Of a DNA stretch of 39,488 bases, positions 25,800-34,473 are shown in pieces. A program made the position numbers and the translations under genes. The notes under the pieces were generated by a model, which saw only the letters and a list, made by a program, of their open reading frames with translations, did no database searches and was not told where the DNA came from. Position 1 is the first letter of the stretch, and each line of letters begins with the position of its first letter. Origin of the DNA: an uncultured Thermoguttaceae bacterium (GTDB taxonomy: Bacteria > Planctomycetota > Planctomycetia > Pirellulales > Thermoguttaceae); assembly GCA_937951625.1 (NCBI GenBank), contig CALFBP010000071.1:1-39488 (forward strand), read 5' to 3'.

Positions 25800-25811
25800 T
25801 GCTATTATAAT
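25800..25811 (+). promoter_or_regulatory. possible extended -10 promoter for the FtsX permease gene
   Basis: TGCTATTATAAT contains a perfect TATAAT (25806-25811) and an overlapping TGC-TATTAT extended -10. No -35 match lies 17 bp upstream. It is about 73 bp before the proposed GTG start. Confidence 0.3.
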
Positions 25812-25883
25812 GATGGCCTGCACTGGACTCGCGGTCTTGCTGGGCCGACTGCCCTGGATCCTCTTGCTGGAGCCCGATCCGTC

Positions 25884-28394
25884 GTGGTCCTTTGGAAAGT
25901 AAGCATTCGCGGCATCCGTAGTCGCCCCGGCCGCGCCTTTTTGACGCTCCTTAGCATTGTAATTGCCGTCGCCGCGGTGGTATCGATCGGGATCGCCTCG
26001 TCCACGACGCGGCGGGCGTATCGGGAGATGTTCGCGGCAGTGACTGGTCGCGCCGCATTGGAAATCACCGCCGAGGGCGGAGGGAGCTTCTCCGAGTCCG
26101 TGGTGGCGTTGGTCGAGAAGATCGACGGCGTCCGCGGCGCGGCCCCCTTGCTGCAACGGCCGACGGTGTTGTATTTCAACGGCCGCAAGGTCAAGTTGAT
26201 CGCCATGGGCATCGACCCCGCCCGCGACGAGGTCGTGCGCGACTACGAACTGGCGCAGGGACAATTCTTTCCCGGTCCCCATGGGGCTTTGCTCGAGGCT
26301 CACTTCGCTGAGTCGCTGGGCATCGCGCCGGGCGACGAGATCCAGTTGTTGACGCGACGCGGGCTGTTGTCGTTAGAGGTCTCGGGACTACTTCGCGCCC
26401 GGGGGGCGGGAGCGATGTATATGGGCGGTCTGGTGTTTGTGCCACTCCCCACGGCCCAAACCGCGTTTTCCGCCCGCCACGAGATCGACAAGATTCAAGT
26501 CGTGCTCGACGACGCGGGGAAGGCTAGCGCGGTCGTGGAGAGGATCAGCCGCCAACTGCCCGCCGGAGTGCGTGCCGCGCCACCAGCCACCCAGACGCAC
26601 CTGGTCGAGCAGACCCTAAAGGCGACGCAGCACGGCCTGCTCTTGGCCACTTCGTTTTCGCTGCTCTTGGCCGTATTCATCATCCTGAACACCTTTCTGA
26701 TGAACGTCACCGAGCGACGCCGCCAGTTGGCCTTGCTGCGGACGATCGGGGCCACGCGGCGTCAGGTCGCCAGGCTGGTGATCGGCGAAAGCCTGGTCAT
26801 GGGCGTGGTAGGTACCGCCTTGGGGATCGCCGTCGGAATGGCGGGAGCTAGGCTGCTGACTCGGGCCTTGGATCAGGTCTTGATGACCTCGCTCCCAGCG
26901 ATGCACATCACCCCGATGCCTTTCGTTTTCGCCGTGGCGTTGGGGCTGGGAATGTCCCTGCTGGGGGCCTGGATTCCCGCCCGCCGCGCGGGACGGCTGT
27001 CGCCCCTGGAGGGCATCGACGGCGTGGTCCGGGAGGAGGCCAGCCGTTCCTCGGGGAGCACGGGCGTCGTGGGGGCGTTGATCGCGGCGGCCAGTGGCGG
27101 CGCGATCACCGCCTCGATCGTCGGTTGGCTCCCCACCACGGCAGGCATTCTGGCCGGCGTGATCCTCCTGGTCGGTCTCGTTTTGATGATCCCAGCGATG
27201 TTGGAGGGCATCCTTCGCTTGATCGCCTGGGCCTTCCCCCTCCGCACCCAAGTCGAGTTGCGATTGGCCCATCGCCAGATTCCCCGGCATCGCTCGCGTT
27301 CCGTGCTCACGGTGGGCGTGCTGTTCGTGGCGGCCAGTACTGGCGTGGCCATCGCCAGCGCCGTGCTCGACAACATGAAAAACGTCAAGCACTGGTACCA
27401 GCGGGCGATTGTGGGCGATTTCTTCATCCGCGCCATGATGCCCGACATGGCCACCGGCCTCTCCGCCGACCTGCCGGAGACCCTCGGTGAAGAACTTCGG
27501 ACGGTCCCCGGCATCACCACGTTGGATGCGGTGCGATTCGTGACGGGCACGGCGGCCGATCAACCGGTCGTGATCATCGTGCGCGACTTTGCCGCAAACG
27601 AACAGGTGTATTTCGACTTGAGAGCGGGCGATCCCGACCGCTTGCGGGACAAACTTTTGCAAGGCGAAGTGGTGCTTGGGACCGTGCTCGCGCAGCGGCT
27701 CGGTGTGGGGGCGGGCGACACCATTTCTCTCGAGACGCGCGAAGGGCCGCAACCGTTTCGGATTGCCGGGCTGGCCAATGATTACTTGGTGGGGGGGCTG
27801 AGCGTCTACATGGCCCGGCCCGCGGCCCGGCAGTGGCTCGGCGTGGACGGCGTCGATGGCTACGTGATCCGGGTCAATCCCGCGGCCCGCGACCTCGTGC
27901 AAGCTGAACTCCAGAAACTTTGCGACAAGCACGGGTTGCTTCTCCACTCTGGGGCGGAGATCACAGCGATGATCGACCGGATGACAGTCGAGATCAACGC
28001 TTGCCTCTGGGGCATTCTTGTCTTAGGGTTCGTGGTAGCCGGTTTCGGCGTATTCAATACGTTGACGATGAGCGTGCTCGAGCAGACCCGCGAACTCGGC
28101 CTGCTTCGCGTGATCGCCATGACCCGCCAACAGATTCGCAAAACCATCCTCTCGCAGGCGGTGATTCTCGGCAGCGCGGGAATTGCGCCAGGCACCTTAG
28201 TCGGCTTGGGGTTGGCCTACTTGATCAACCTGGCGACCATGACGGCCATCGGCCATCCGGTGGAATTCCAGGTGCATCCACCGCTTTTGGCGGGTAGTTT
28301 CGTGGGCGCGTCGCTGATCGTCTTGCTGGCGGCGTGGCTTCCGGCGGAACGGGCCGCAAGGCTGAATCTCACCGAAGCCTTGCAATACGAGTGA
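25884..28394 (+). CDS. FtsX-like ABC transporter permease with two FtsX domains
   Basis: An 836-residue membrane protein if started at the GTG at 25884, preceded by GGAG 11 bp upstream. The frame is open further upstream but lacks coding character, and WKVSIRGIRSRPGRAFLTLL is the usual start of this family. TM1 is followed by a periplasmic MacB-type domain (GRAALEITAEGGGSF), a first FtsX block with three membrane segments (about 250-370; TFLMNVTERRRQLALLRTIG), a central two-helix region, a second periplasmic domain and a second FtsX block (about 715-830; TLTMSVLEQTRELGLLRVI, ending LNLTEALQYE). Such permeases work with a MacB/LolD-type ATPase in lipoprotein release or efflux; none is adjacent. 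The nearest ABC ATPase gene, lptB, is convergent and is probably unrelated. Confidence 0.9.
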   Translation: MVLWKVSIRGIRSRPGRAFLTLLSIVIAVAAVVSIGIASSTTRRAYREMFAAVTGRAALEITAEGGGSFSESVVALVEKIDGVRGAAPLLQRPTVLYFNGRKVKLIAMGIDPARDEVVRDYELAQGQFFPGPHGALLEAHFAESLGIAPGDEIQLLTRRGLLSLEVSGLLRARGAGAMYMGGLVFVPLPTAQTAFSARHEIDKIQVVLDDAGKASAVVERISRQLPAGVRAAPPATQTHLVEQTLKATQHGLLLATSFSLLLAVFIILNTFLMNVTERRRQLALLRTIGATRRQVARLVIGESLVMGVVGTALGIAVGMAGARLLTRALDQVLMTSLPAMHITPMPFVFAVALGLGMSLLGAWIPARRAGRLSPLEGIDGVVREEASRSSGSTGVVGALIAAASGGAITASIVGWLPTTAGILAGVILLVGLVLMIPAMLEGILRLIAWAFPLRTQVELRLAHRQIPRHRSRSVLTVGVLFVAASTGVAIASAVLDNMKNVKHWYQRAIVGDFFIRAMMPDMATGLSADLPETLGEELRTVPGITTLDAVRFVTGTAADQPVVIIVRDFAANEQVYFDLRAGDPDRLRDKLLQGEVVLGTVLAQRLGVGAGDTISLETREGPQPFRIAGLANDYLVGGLSVYMARPAARQWLGVDGVDGYVIRVNPAARDLVQAELQKLCDKHGLLLHSGAEITAMIDRMTVEINACLWGILVLGFVVAGFGVFNTLTMSVLEQTRELGLLRVIAMTRQQIRKTILSQAVILGSAGIAPGTLVGLGLAYLINLATMTAIGHPVEFQVHPPLLAGSFVGASLIVLLAAWLPAERAARLNLTEALQYE

Positions 28395-28431
28395 GCGTGG
28401 CGAGGCAAAAATTCGAGTAAGCGTGGCTGGG
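28389..28431. repeat. 25-bp imperfect tandem duplication over a stop codon
   Basis: CGAGTGAGCGTGGCGAGG at 28389-28406 is repeated as CGAGTAAGCGTGGCTGGG at 28414-28431. The first copy includes the permease stop TGA and the second carries TAA at the matching position. Confidence 0.6.
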
Positions 28432-28464
28432 GAGAATTGTCGCCGGTCCAGCCGGTCGCCCCCC

Positions 28465-29193
28465 TCAGGCCGCGCCGAGGTCCATGTCGTCGCCGAAATA
28501 GTACTTGCGGGCGTCCTCGTTGGCGAGGACCTCCTCGGCCGTGCCATGGCAGAGGACACGACCGGCGCGGATGACGTAGCTGCGGTCGGTGATCTTCAGC
28601 GTCTCGCGGACCTGATGGTCGGTAATCAAGATGGCGATGCGTTCGTCGCGCAGACGGCGGATGATCGTCTGAATGCTGTCGATCGTCACCGGATCGATTC
28701 CGGTGAACGGCTCGTCAAGGAGGATGATCTGGGGATTGGAAACCAGGGCGCGGGCGATTTCCAGTCGACGTCGCTCACCGCCGGAAAGGGACATGGCGAT
28801 CGACTTGCGAAGGTGGGCGATGTCGAATTGTTCGAGCAATTCCTGGCAGCGGGCCTTGCGCTCGCGCCGGCCCATGCCCAGCAACTCCATCACAGCCAGC
28901 AAGTTGTCTTGCACGGTCAGTTTGCGGAAGACGCTGGACTCCTGGGCGAGGTAGCCCATCCCGCCCTCCCGGGCGCGGCGATACATGGGCCAATGCGTTA
29001 CATCCAACCCGTTGAGGGTGACCTTACCGGCGTTGGGTTCGATCATGCCGCAGGTCATGCGAAAGGTAGTCGTCTTGCCGGCGCCATTGGGGCCCAACAA
29101 ACCGACAATCTCGCCTGCATGGACCTCGAAATCCACGCCGTCGACCACGCGGCGCCGTCCGTAAACCTTTACCAATCCCTCGGCCTGGAGCAT
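28465..29193 (-). CDS. lptB: LPS export ABC transporter ATP-binding protein LptB
   Basis: A 242-residue ATPase. Walker A GPNGAGKTT is at 34-42, then the Q-loop in YLAQESSVFRKLTV, signature LSGGERRRLEIARAL, Walker B IILLDEPFTGIDP and switch ITDHQVRETL. The order and wording (ITDHNVRETL-like switch, FRKLTVEDN-like Q-loop, C-terminal YYFGDDMDL) are those of LptB and not of general branched-chain ATPases. It drives lipopolysaccharide extraction from the inner membrane with LptF/G, which are not in the window. Its presence supports a lipopolysaccharide-bearing outer membrane. The ATG at 29193 follows GGGAGG. It lies 174 bp downstream of the signal peptidase gene on the same strand. Confidence 0.88.
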   Translation of the reverse strand: MLQAEGLVKVYGRRRVVDGVDFEVHAGEIVGLLGPNGAGKTTTFRMTCGMIEPNAGKVTLNGLDVTHWPMYRRAREGGMGYLAQESSVFRKLTVQDNLLAVMELLGMGRRERKARCQELLEQFDIAHLRKSIAMSLSGGERRRLEIARALVSNPQIILLDEPFTGIDPVTIDSIQTIIRRLRDERIAILITDHQVRETLKITDRSYVIRAGRVLCHGTAEEVLANEDARKYYFGDDMDLGAA

Positions 29194-29367
29194 TGGCTGC
29201 CTCCCTGCATGGTCACGTCTCTCGCGGCATCAAGGAGCGTCGTCTTTGTTAACGGCAGAGAATATGTTACGACAAGTCCCCGCCCTTCCCGACACGAGAA
29301 AAAACACTTCCTACCCGCTGTGTTCCTTTCATGGCTGTCGTTGGTTGACCGGGTTTCGAAGTTCGTT

Positions 29368-31245
29368 CTACCGCACGGTTCCCATGCGGGCGAAATTTGG
29401 GAAGAAGGGAAACCAGATTCCATCGGGGAAGCCGGGCAAGCCGCGGGTGCCGGGAATCGTGTTCCACGAATGGGGCCAGTAGATAAACAGGGCCTTGCCG
29501 ATCATCAAGTTGCGATCGACATAGTATTGCGGGCCCCGCTGTTCCCAAAGGCGGCTGTCCATGCTTTGCGCGCTGTTGTCGCCCAAGGCGAGGTACTGGT
29601 CCTTGCCCAAAGGGAACTCCACTTGCCTTCGGCGCCGGAACACTTCCCAGTGTCGGGGATCGGAAAAGAACTCGATAAACTTTTCCTCGAAATCGTCAGC
29701 ACCGTAAAAATGGGGAAACTCCCCCGGCGCGGCGTCGTAGTCGCACATGGTGCTGGCGCCTCGCTCGGCGATGTAGTAGATGTCGCGGAACAATTTCAAG
29801 TGACTGACCCGGAGTGTGGCTTGGCGCGAACCGATGCGTGCTGGTTCGAGGTCCGCCGTTTCGGGCCGGGAATCGTCGAGGGGCCAGTAGCTCGTGGGGG
29901 CGTCGAACTGCACCACCGTTCCATCCACCCACAACCACAGCTTCTGGTCGAAATTCGCGAAACGTACTTGGTGCGTGCCCCGTCCGCGGCATTTCGTCAT
30001 CGCGGTAGGCTGAAACTCTGGCAAGCCGTCGATCAACAGCTTAGCCTGGCCGGTGGCCAGATCGATCTCGCAACGAAACACCACTCCTGCCTTGACCAGA
30101 GCCATGAGGAACTGGCCCCTGCCCTGATCTGCCGTCAGCGAGCACTCCAGAAGCAAGTCGCCCACCCAGTGCAGGCCGAGCTTCTGATGGCCCAAACTCT
30201 TACCCAGCCCCAACGCCCGGCTCGATCGGTCCAACGCCTGACGCCACGAGTCGACCTGCTCCAGCCGGTTGCGCTCGGTGTTGTAGAACGCGAAGTCGGT
30301 GATCAACTGCGGAGGAATGCTTTCGGGCGACAATCGGCCTCCGCTTTGGAGCCGCTGCCAATGCGAGTAGCTCGGCACCCGGTGCTGGTAATGGAGCCAA
30401 GCCTCGCCCGGCGACCTACCGTTGATATAAAACGACTTCCCATCCTCCGAGGGTTTCCAGGCGTCGGGCTGTCCGGCAGGGGGCGAAGCCGGGGTCCAGC
30501 GGGGCGGCATTCCCTGACGCAGCAATTCAGGCACGACATAGTCGTTGTCATACACCGGCTGCATCATGGCCAGGATTTTGTCCGCCGGTTTTTGGATGAT
30601 CACCGGCTCTTGCTGGCCATCCGGCCGGCTTAAAAGGTCGCCGTGGCGGATGATGACCGTCTCGTTGGGGAGACCGGCGATCCGCTTGATGTAGTTGGTC
30701 TTCGCCCCCCCGGGGTACTTGAACACCGCGACGTCGAACCGCTCCGGGTCGCCAAACTGGTACGGAAATTTGGTCACGATGATCCGGTCGCCCGGGTACG
30801 AAGGATAGGACTTCCCCTGAGGGTTATTCGGCCCAACGTCCATTGGAAAACGACACATGGGGCAAGTGCCCGAGACGACTTCGTTGTTGGTCAGCCGGTT
30901 GGTCGGCTGTTCGACCTCGCTGCTGGCGTTGATCTGGTAGCAGTAGCCGCACTTGGCGCAGTGAACGTCCCGGTGTCGCCCCATCAACGTGGGCGCCATG
31001 GAGCCGGTGGGAATGACGAATGCCTCGGCCTCGAAGGTTCGGAAAAGAAAGGCAAGCACAAAGGCAACCACCACCGACTCGACCAACTCGCGAATCGCCG
31101 CGGCCGACATCCAAGCAGGCGAGGCACTTGGCTGCGCAGACTCTGGCCGCCGCGATTTCTGGCGAGGGTTCTCAGGAGTTCCCATACCCCCGACGGCCGG
31201 TCTAGCCCCAAAAGGGACAAGCCCTTCGTTCGGTCTTCTTTTCAT
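29368..31245 (-). CDS. signal peptidase I with zinc-ribbon-like and beta-rich inserts (copy 1)
   Basis: A 625-residue type I signal peptidase; common bacterial LepB is 200-350. The ATG at 31245 follows GGGGTG. A hydrophobic anchor (about 55-70) precedes catalytic Ser82 in IPTGSMAPTL. Within 15 residues comes an insert with CAKC (96, 99) and CPMC (128, 131), a likely zinc ribbon. The general base is Lys187 (NYIKRIAGLPNE). A long insert with the look of a beta-sandwich follows (ECSLTADQGRGQ, then HQVRFANFDQKLWLWVDG and LRVSHLKLFRDIYYI) before the GDN box LGDNSAQSMDSR. It should cleave signal peptides at the periplasmic face. It is 91 bp downstream of a divergent paralogue, with lptB next. All catalytic residues are present. 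Confidence 0.92.
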   Translation of the reverse strand: MKRRPNEGLVPFGARPAVGGMGTPENPRQKSRRPESAQPSASPAWMSAAAIRELVESVVVAFVLAFLFRTFEAEAFVIPTGSMAPTLMGRHRDVHCAKCGYCYQINASSEVEQPTNRLTNNEVVSGTCPMCRFPMDVGPNNPQGKSYPSYPGDRIIVTKFPYQFGDPERFDVAVFKYPGGAKTNYIKRIAGLPNETVIIRHGDLLSRPDGQQEPVIIQKPADKILAMMQPVYDNDYVVPELLRQGMPPRWTPASPPAGQPDAWKPSEDGKSFYINGRSPGEAWLHYQHRVPSYSHWQRLQSGGRLSPESIPPQLITDFAFYNTERNRLEQVDSWRQALDRSSRALGLGKSLGHQKLGLHWVGDLLLECSLTADQGRGQFLMALVKAGVVFRCEIDLATGQAKLLIDGLPEFQPTAMTKCRGRGTHQVRFANFDQKLWLWVDGTVVQFDAPTSYWPLDDSRPETADLEPARIGSRQATLRVSHLKLFRDIYYIAERGASTMCDYDAAPGEFPHFYGADDFEEKFIEFFSDPRHWEVFRRRRQVEFPLGKDQYLALGDNSAQSMDSRLWEQRGPQYYVDRNLMIGKALFIYWPHSWNTIPGTRGLPGFPDGIWFPFFPNFARMGTVR

Positions 31246-31336
31246 GAACACCCCAAAAACACTATCGTGTATCAACCAATGAACCAGCAAACCCGACTAT
31301 TTTACGGTAATGCAGTCCTCTTTGGCACTCCAACGT

Positions 31337-32764
31337 CTAGCGAATATAGCGAAATGCAGCGAGGTTCGGAATGCGGAATCGGCACCCTTTCCAAGTCACC
31401 TCCCCACCGAAGCCCAAGGCGAAAAGTGGCTTGCCCACGAGGGCCGTCAACTTCAGTCCGTCTCCACCAAGCCAAGTCCGACTGTCGTTCGAAAACAGGG
31501 GATTATCTCCCAGAACAAACCATTCCCCCCCATCATGCGACGCCAAACCCCCCAATCGCCACTCCTGTAAACCTCCGCGAGGCGCTTCGTAGTAAGCATC
31601 CCGGAAGACGCGGACTTGATCTAACTCGAGCGACACATCGGCGCCGCCGAGCGAAAACGGCGGGCGATCTGTTGGTCCACTCAGCTTTGCTCTCTCATAA
31701 GGATAAGCCGCAATCGTGCGGCCGGCGATCGCAACGAGGAACTGACGGTCAAACAAGGAGACGTCCACGCGTACAGGCAGCTCCTCGAAGAGGCGACCTT
31801 GCAACGGCGGGATCGGTAAGGAGCGGCCATTGAGAAACAAATCAGCGCGGCGCGACTCCGGATGAATTTTTGCGACAAACTCCGTTTCGCCGTCCACCGC
31901 CCGAACGTAGAGCCATCCAGGTCCCGAGGCCCTCAACCAACGGAACGTTAATCGCAGATCGTGGGTCGGGTGGATAGCGTCGGCAGGGACCCGCCGTCCG
32001 AGTTCCAGGGCTGGTTCGGTCAGAACCTCCCCCTCCAGCACTTGGTCTGGCCGGCTGGCAACGCGGCGCCAATGACGATAGCTGAGCCAATCAATGGCTT
32101 CGGGATTCGGGCTGGCGGCGTGAACAAAACGCCCTTGGCGGTAGGACCAGCGGCTTGCTGGGGAGTCGGGCCGCCATCGGGGGGGCAGGTGAAGGGAAAC
32201 TTGGGGAACGTACCGTGCGTCGTGTACTAGCACGGAGGTTGCCTCTTGTTCTTTCAGCGTCTTCCGCACGATCGCGCCGTTGATGTAGACGTCGCCGTCG
32301 CGGAGTGAGACGGTCTCGCCGGGCAGACCGATCACCCGTTTTACGGACCACTGGCTTTCGCGTCCGGGCGTGCGAAACGCCACCACCTCCCAGCGCCGTG
32401 GCAAACGGAATTGGAACGTCGCCCGGTCGATCACCACGCGGTCACCGCCCGACAGCCCCCATGCGGTCGGATCATTGGCTGCGTAGCCGCAATTCGGACA
32501 CACCGCTCTGGCTTCCGGCCCGCGCGGATTCCACCCTTGGACGAAAGGGAAGCCGCAGTCGCCGCAGACGATCTTCCGATGCGGCCCGAGAAGCGTCGGG
32601 GCCATCGAGTTGCTGTCGATTACAATGGGGACCGGCAGCCCATCAAGGCACCACGTTCGCAAGGCGATGACGCCGATCGTCATCCAGATGGCGAGTTCCA
32701 TTCCACGGCGAACAGCGACTGGCATGGCCCCGGCGCATCCCGATGGCCTGTTGGAATCCGTCAC
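31337..32764 (-). CDS. signal peptidase I paralogue with the same inserts (copy 2)
   Basis: A 475-residue paralogue of the neighbour. The GTG at 32764 overlaps the transporter stop as GTGA, suggesting coupling; an ATG at 32725 is the main alternative. An N-terminal membrane segment (about 23-38) precedes Ser53 in IDSNSMAPTL. CGDC (67, 70) and CPNC (89, 92) form the same four-cysteine insert, shorter than in copy 1. Lys142 lies in SVKRVIGLPGE. The long beta-rich insert ends in LELDQVRVFRDAYYEAPRGG, matching copy 1. The GDN box is altered to LGDNPLFSNDSR. Catalytic residues remain, so it is probably active but with different specificity (inference). It is encoded between an MFS transporter and copy 1. 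Confidence 0.88.
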   Translation of the reverse strand: MTDSNRPSGCAGAMPVAVRRGMELAIWMTIGVIALRTWCLDGLPVPIVIDSNSMAPTLLGPHRKIVCGDCGFPFVQGWNPRGPEARAVCPNCGYAANDPTAWGLSGGDRVVIDRATFQFRLPRRWEVVAFRTPGRESQWSVKRVIGLPGETVSLRDGDVYINGAIVRKTLKEQEATSVLVHDARYVPQVSLHLPPRWRPDSPASRWSYRQGRFVHAASPNPEAIDWLSYRHWRRVASRPDQVLEGEVLTEPALELGRRVPADAIHPTHDLRLTFRWLRASGPGWLYVRAVDGETEFVAKIHPESRRADLFLNGRSLPIPPLQGRLFEELPVRVDVSLFDRQFLVAIAGRTIAAYPYERAKLSGPTDRPPFSLGGADVSLELDQVRVFRDAYYEAPRGGLQEWRLGGLASHDGGEWFVLGDNPLFSNDSRTWLGGDGLKLTALVGKPLFALGFGGEVTWKGCRFRIPNLAAFRYIR

Positions 32765-34473
32765 TCCGGCAACGGCTGGTCTTTGGTTTCCGGTGCGAAC
32801 GGAAGCACGGCGATTCCCACCAAGAAGATGGCACACATGGTGACCCCCGCGTAGCGCATCGGCTCCTCGTATCCGTAAAAAACCCTATCGCTGAGCACGC
32901 CAAGCGTCGTCGGCCCCAGGGCTGCCACGAAGCGGGCGATGTTGTAGCAGAACGAAGTGCCCGTGCTCCGCAGTCGGGTGGGAAATAGTTCGGGGAAGTA
33001 GATCGCGTACCCGCCAAAGACGGAGAGCTGGAAGAAGCCCATCAGCGGCACCATCACGAAAAGGTGCCAGAATTCGTTCATCAGCAGGAAGGCCGCAGCC
33101 GTGCTGACCATGGCCAAAAAGAAAAAGATGGCGAAACTGGGACGACGCCCGATCCTTTGCGTCACCACGCTGAAAATGTAAATCCCGAAAAACGCCCCGA
33201 TGTTGAAGAACATCAAGTTGATGCTCCGCCAGAAGCCCAAGCGTCCGCCGATGGCCTTTTGGCGGGCGGCGATTCGGTCGGCGTGTTGCTCCAACTGTGC
33301 GGGCGAGACCTCGGTGGCCCCGGCCAAAAGCGCCGCCCGACGCGAGCGATCCTCCGCCGACTGGGCCTGTCGCCTCGGGGCGATTCTGTCCAGCAATCCA
33401 GGCGATTGCCCTGCCGGTAGGTCCAACAGCGAGAGCATAGCTTCAGCGGTCACCGGCTTGCCCTCTTCCCTCAACGTCAGGGCCGCGGCATAAAGCAAGC
33501 GGGCGTCCTGGTCGCGGGGTGTCGTGCCCAGAACCGCGGAAGGCGGGACTTTTTTCTGGATTTCCGGCAGCCTTTCAGGCAGGCGAGCAACCATGGCTAC
33601 GAACTCGAGGTCTTGCTCCGCTTCGCCCTGCTGCCGGGCCTCGTTTTCGAACTGTTTCGAAAAGATCGTGTGCGTCAGGTCGTTGCTAAACACGCCGATC
33701 CCCCACAAGCCGATGACGCCCGAGGAGGCCAAAATCATTCCGACGATCGTGTTTTTGCGCCAGCGGGGATCGCCGAACAATTCCCGCATCGAGCCAGCCT
33801 TCCGCTTCGGTCCGCCCTCACTCATCGCCTTCTGCCACCGCTCGGGCTCTTTGAGGCGGCTAATCACCACGATGGCCAGAAACGCTGGCAGAATGCCCAC
33901 GCCGAAAATCCACCGCCAGGCGCTGTGCGGGAGGACCCCACTGGCCGCGAGGTGTTCGAAAAGCATCACAATCAACGCCGCGGTGACGTTGCCAACTGCC
34001 GAGAGGGCTTGGAGCAATCCAAGGGCGGGCGTTCGGGCACGGTCGGGGAGGGCCTCGGCCACAAGCGACACGCCTACGGCAAACTGACCGCCCACCCCCA
34101 GGCCGGTCAAGAACCGATACAGCGTGAAATCCCACACGCTCACTGAAAACGCGGTCAGGCCCGTAAACACGGAGTACGAGAGGATGGTGAAGACCATGGT
34201 TCGGGCACGGCCGATGCGATCGCCCATAATGCCAAAGGCAATCCCTCCCACGGCCCAACCAATCAACAGGATCGAAGTGGAATAACCAGCGTAGCGGTCC
34301 ACGGCCGGGTCGCTCGCCGGCAAATGCAGCAGTTCCGCGATGGCGGGTTTGCGCTCCGCATTGAACAACTGTTGATCCAAGCAATCGAACAGCCAGCCCA
34401 GGGTGCATACGGTCAGCACAAACCAGTGATAGCCATTCAGCTCGCGGTACCATGGGCGCGGCGATTCCATCAT
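32761..34473 (-). CDS. MFS transporter with a large soluble insert between TM7 and TM8
   Basis: A 570-residue major facilitator protein. The ATG at 34473 follows AGAGGAG; the frame is open 40 codons upstream without a start signal. Motif A reads GDRIGRART (84-92), after TM2. RFLTGLGVGGQFAVGVSLVAE carries TM4 residues of sugar/organic-acid porters. After TM7 (about 243-262) there are about 140 hydrophilic residues (272-410, including QGEAEQDLEFVAMVARLPE and repeated Arg/Ala helices) before TM8. C-terminal helices are normal (YFPELFPTRLRSTG). Substrate unknown, probably a small organic solute. It begins a minus-strand run with the two signal peptidases and may share their transcript. Confidence 0.92.
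   Translation of the reverse strand: MMESPRPWYRELNGYHWFVLTVCTLGWLFDCLDQQLFNAERKPAIAELLHLPASDPAVDRYAGYSTSILLIGWAVGGIAFGIMGDRIGRARTMVFTILSYSVFTGLTAFSVSVWDFTLYRFLTGLGVGGQFAVGVSLVAEALPDRARTPALGLLQALSAVGNVTAALIVMLFEHLAASGVLPHSAWRWIFGVGILPAFLAIVVISRLKEPERWQKAMSEGGPKRKAGSMRELFGDPRWRKNTIVGMILASSGVIGLWGIGVFSNDLTHTIFSKQFENEARQQGEAEQDLEFVAMVARLPERLPEIQKKVPPSAVLGTTPRDQDARLLYAAALTLREEGKPVTAEAMLSLLDLPAGQSPGLLDRIAPRRQAQSAEDRSRRAALLAGATEVSPAQLEQHADRIAARQKAIGGRLGFWRSINLMFFNIGAFFGIYIFSVVTQRIGRRPSFAIFFFLAMVSTAAAFLLMNEFWHLFVMVPLMGFFQLSVFGGYAIYFPELFPTRLRSTGTSFCYNIARFVAALGPTTLGVLSDRVFYGYEEPMRYAGVTMCAIFLVGIAVLPFAPETKDQPLPE

Larger units (their letters stand above)
25182..25883. other. 702-bp intergenic region, partly low-GC
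   Basis: No protein gene is supported. Bases 25200-25350 are low in GC and include a plus-strand terminator at 25319-25347. Bases 25430-25880 are GC-rich without coding character. A possible extended -10 promoter for the permease gene is at 25800-25811. Confidence 0.5.

Noticed and set aside
25428-25883. N-terminal extension of the FtsX permease
   Set aside because: The stretch lacks any membrane or domain pattern, and the family start (WKVSIRGIRSRPGRAF) follows the GTG at 25884.
28423-30633. Long plus-strand open frame of about 736 codons
   Set aside because: It runs antisense through lptB and the signal peptidase, both with complete catalytic motifs.
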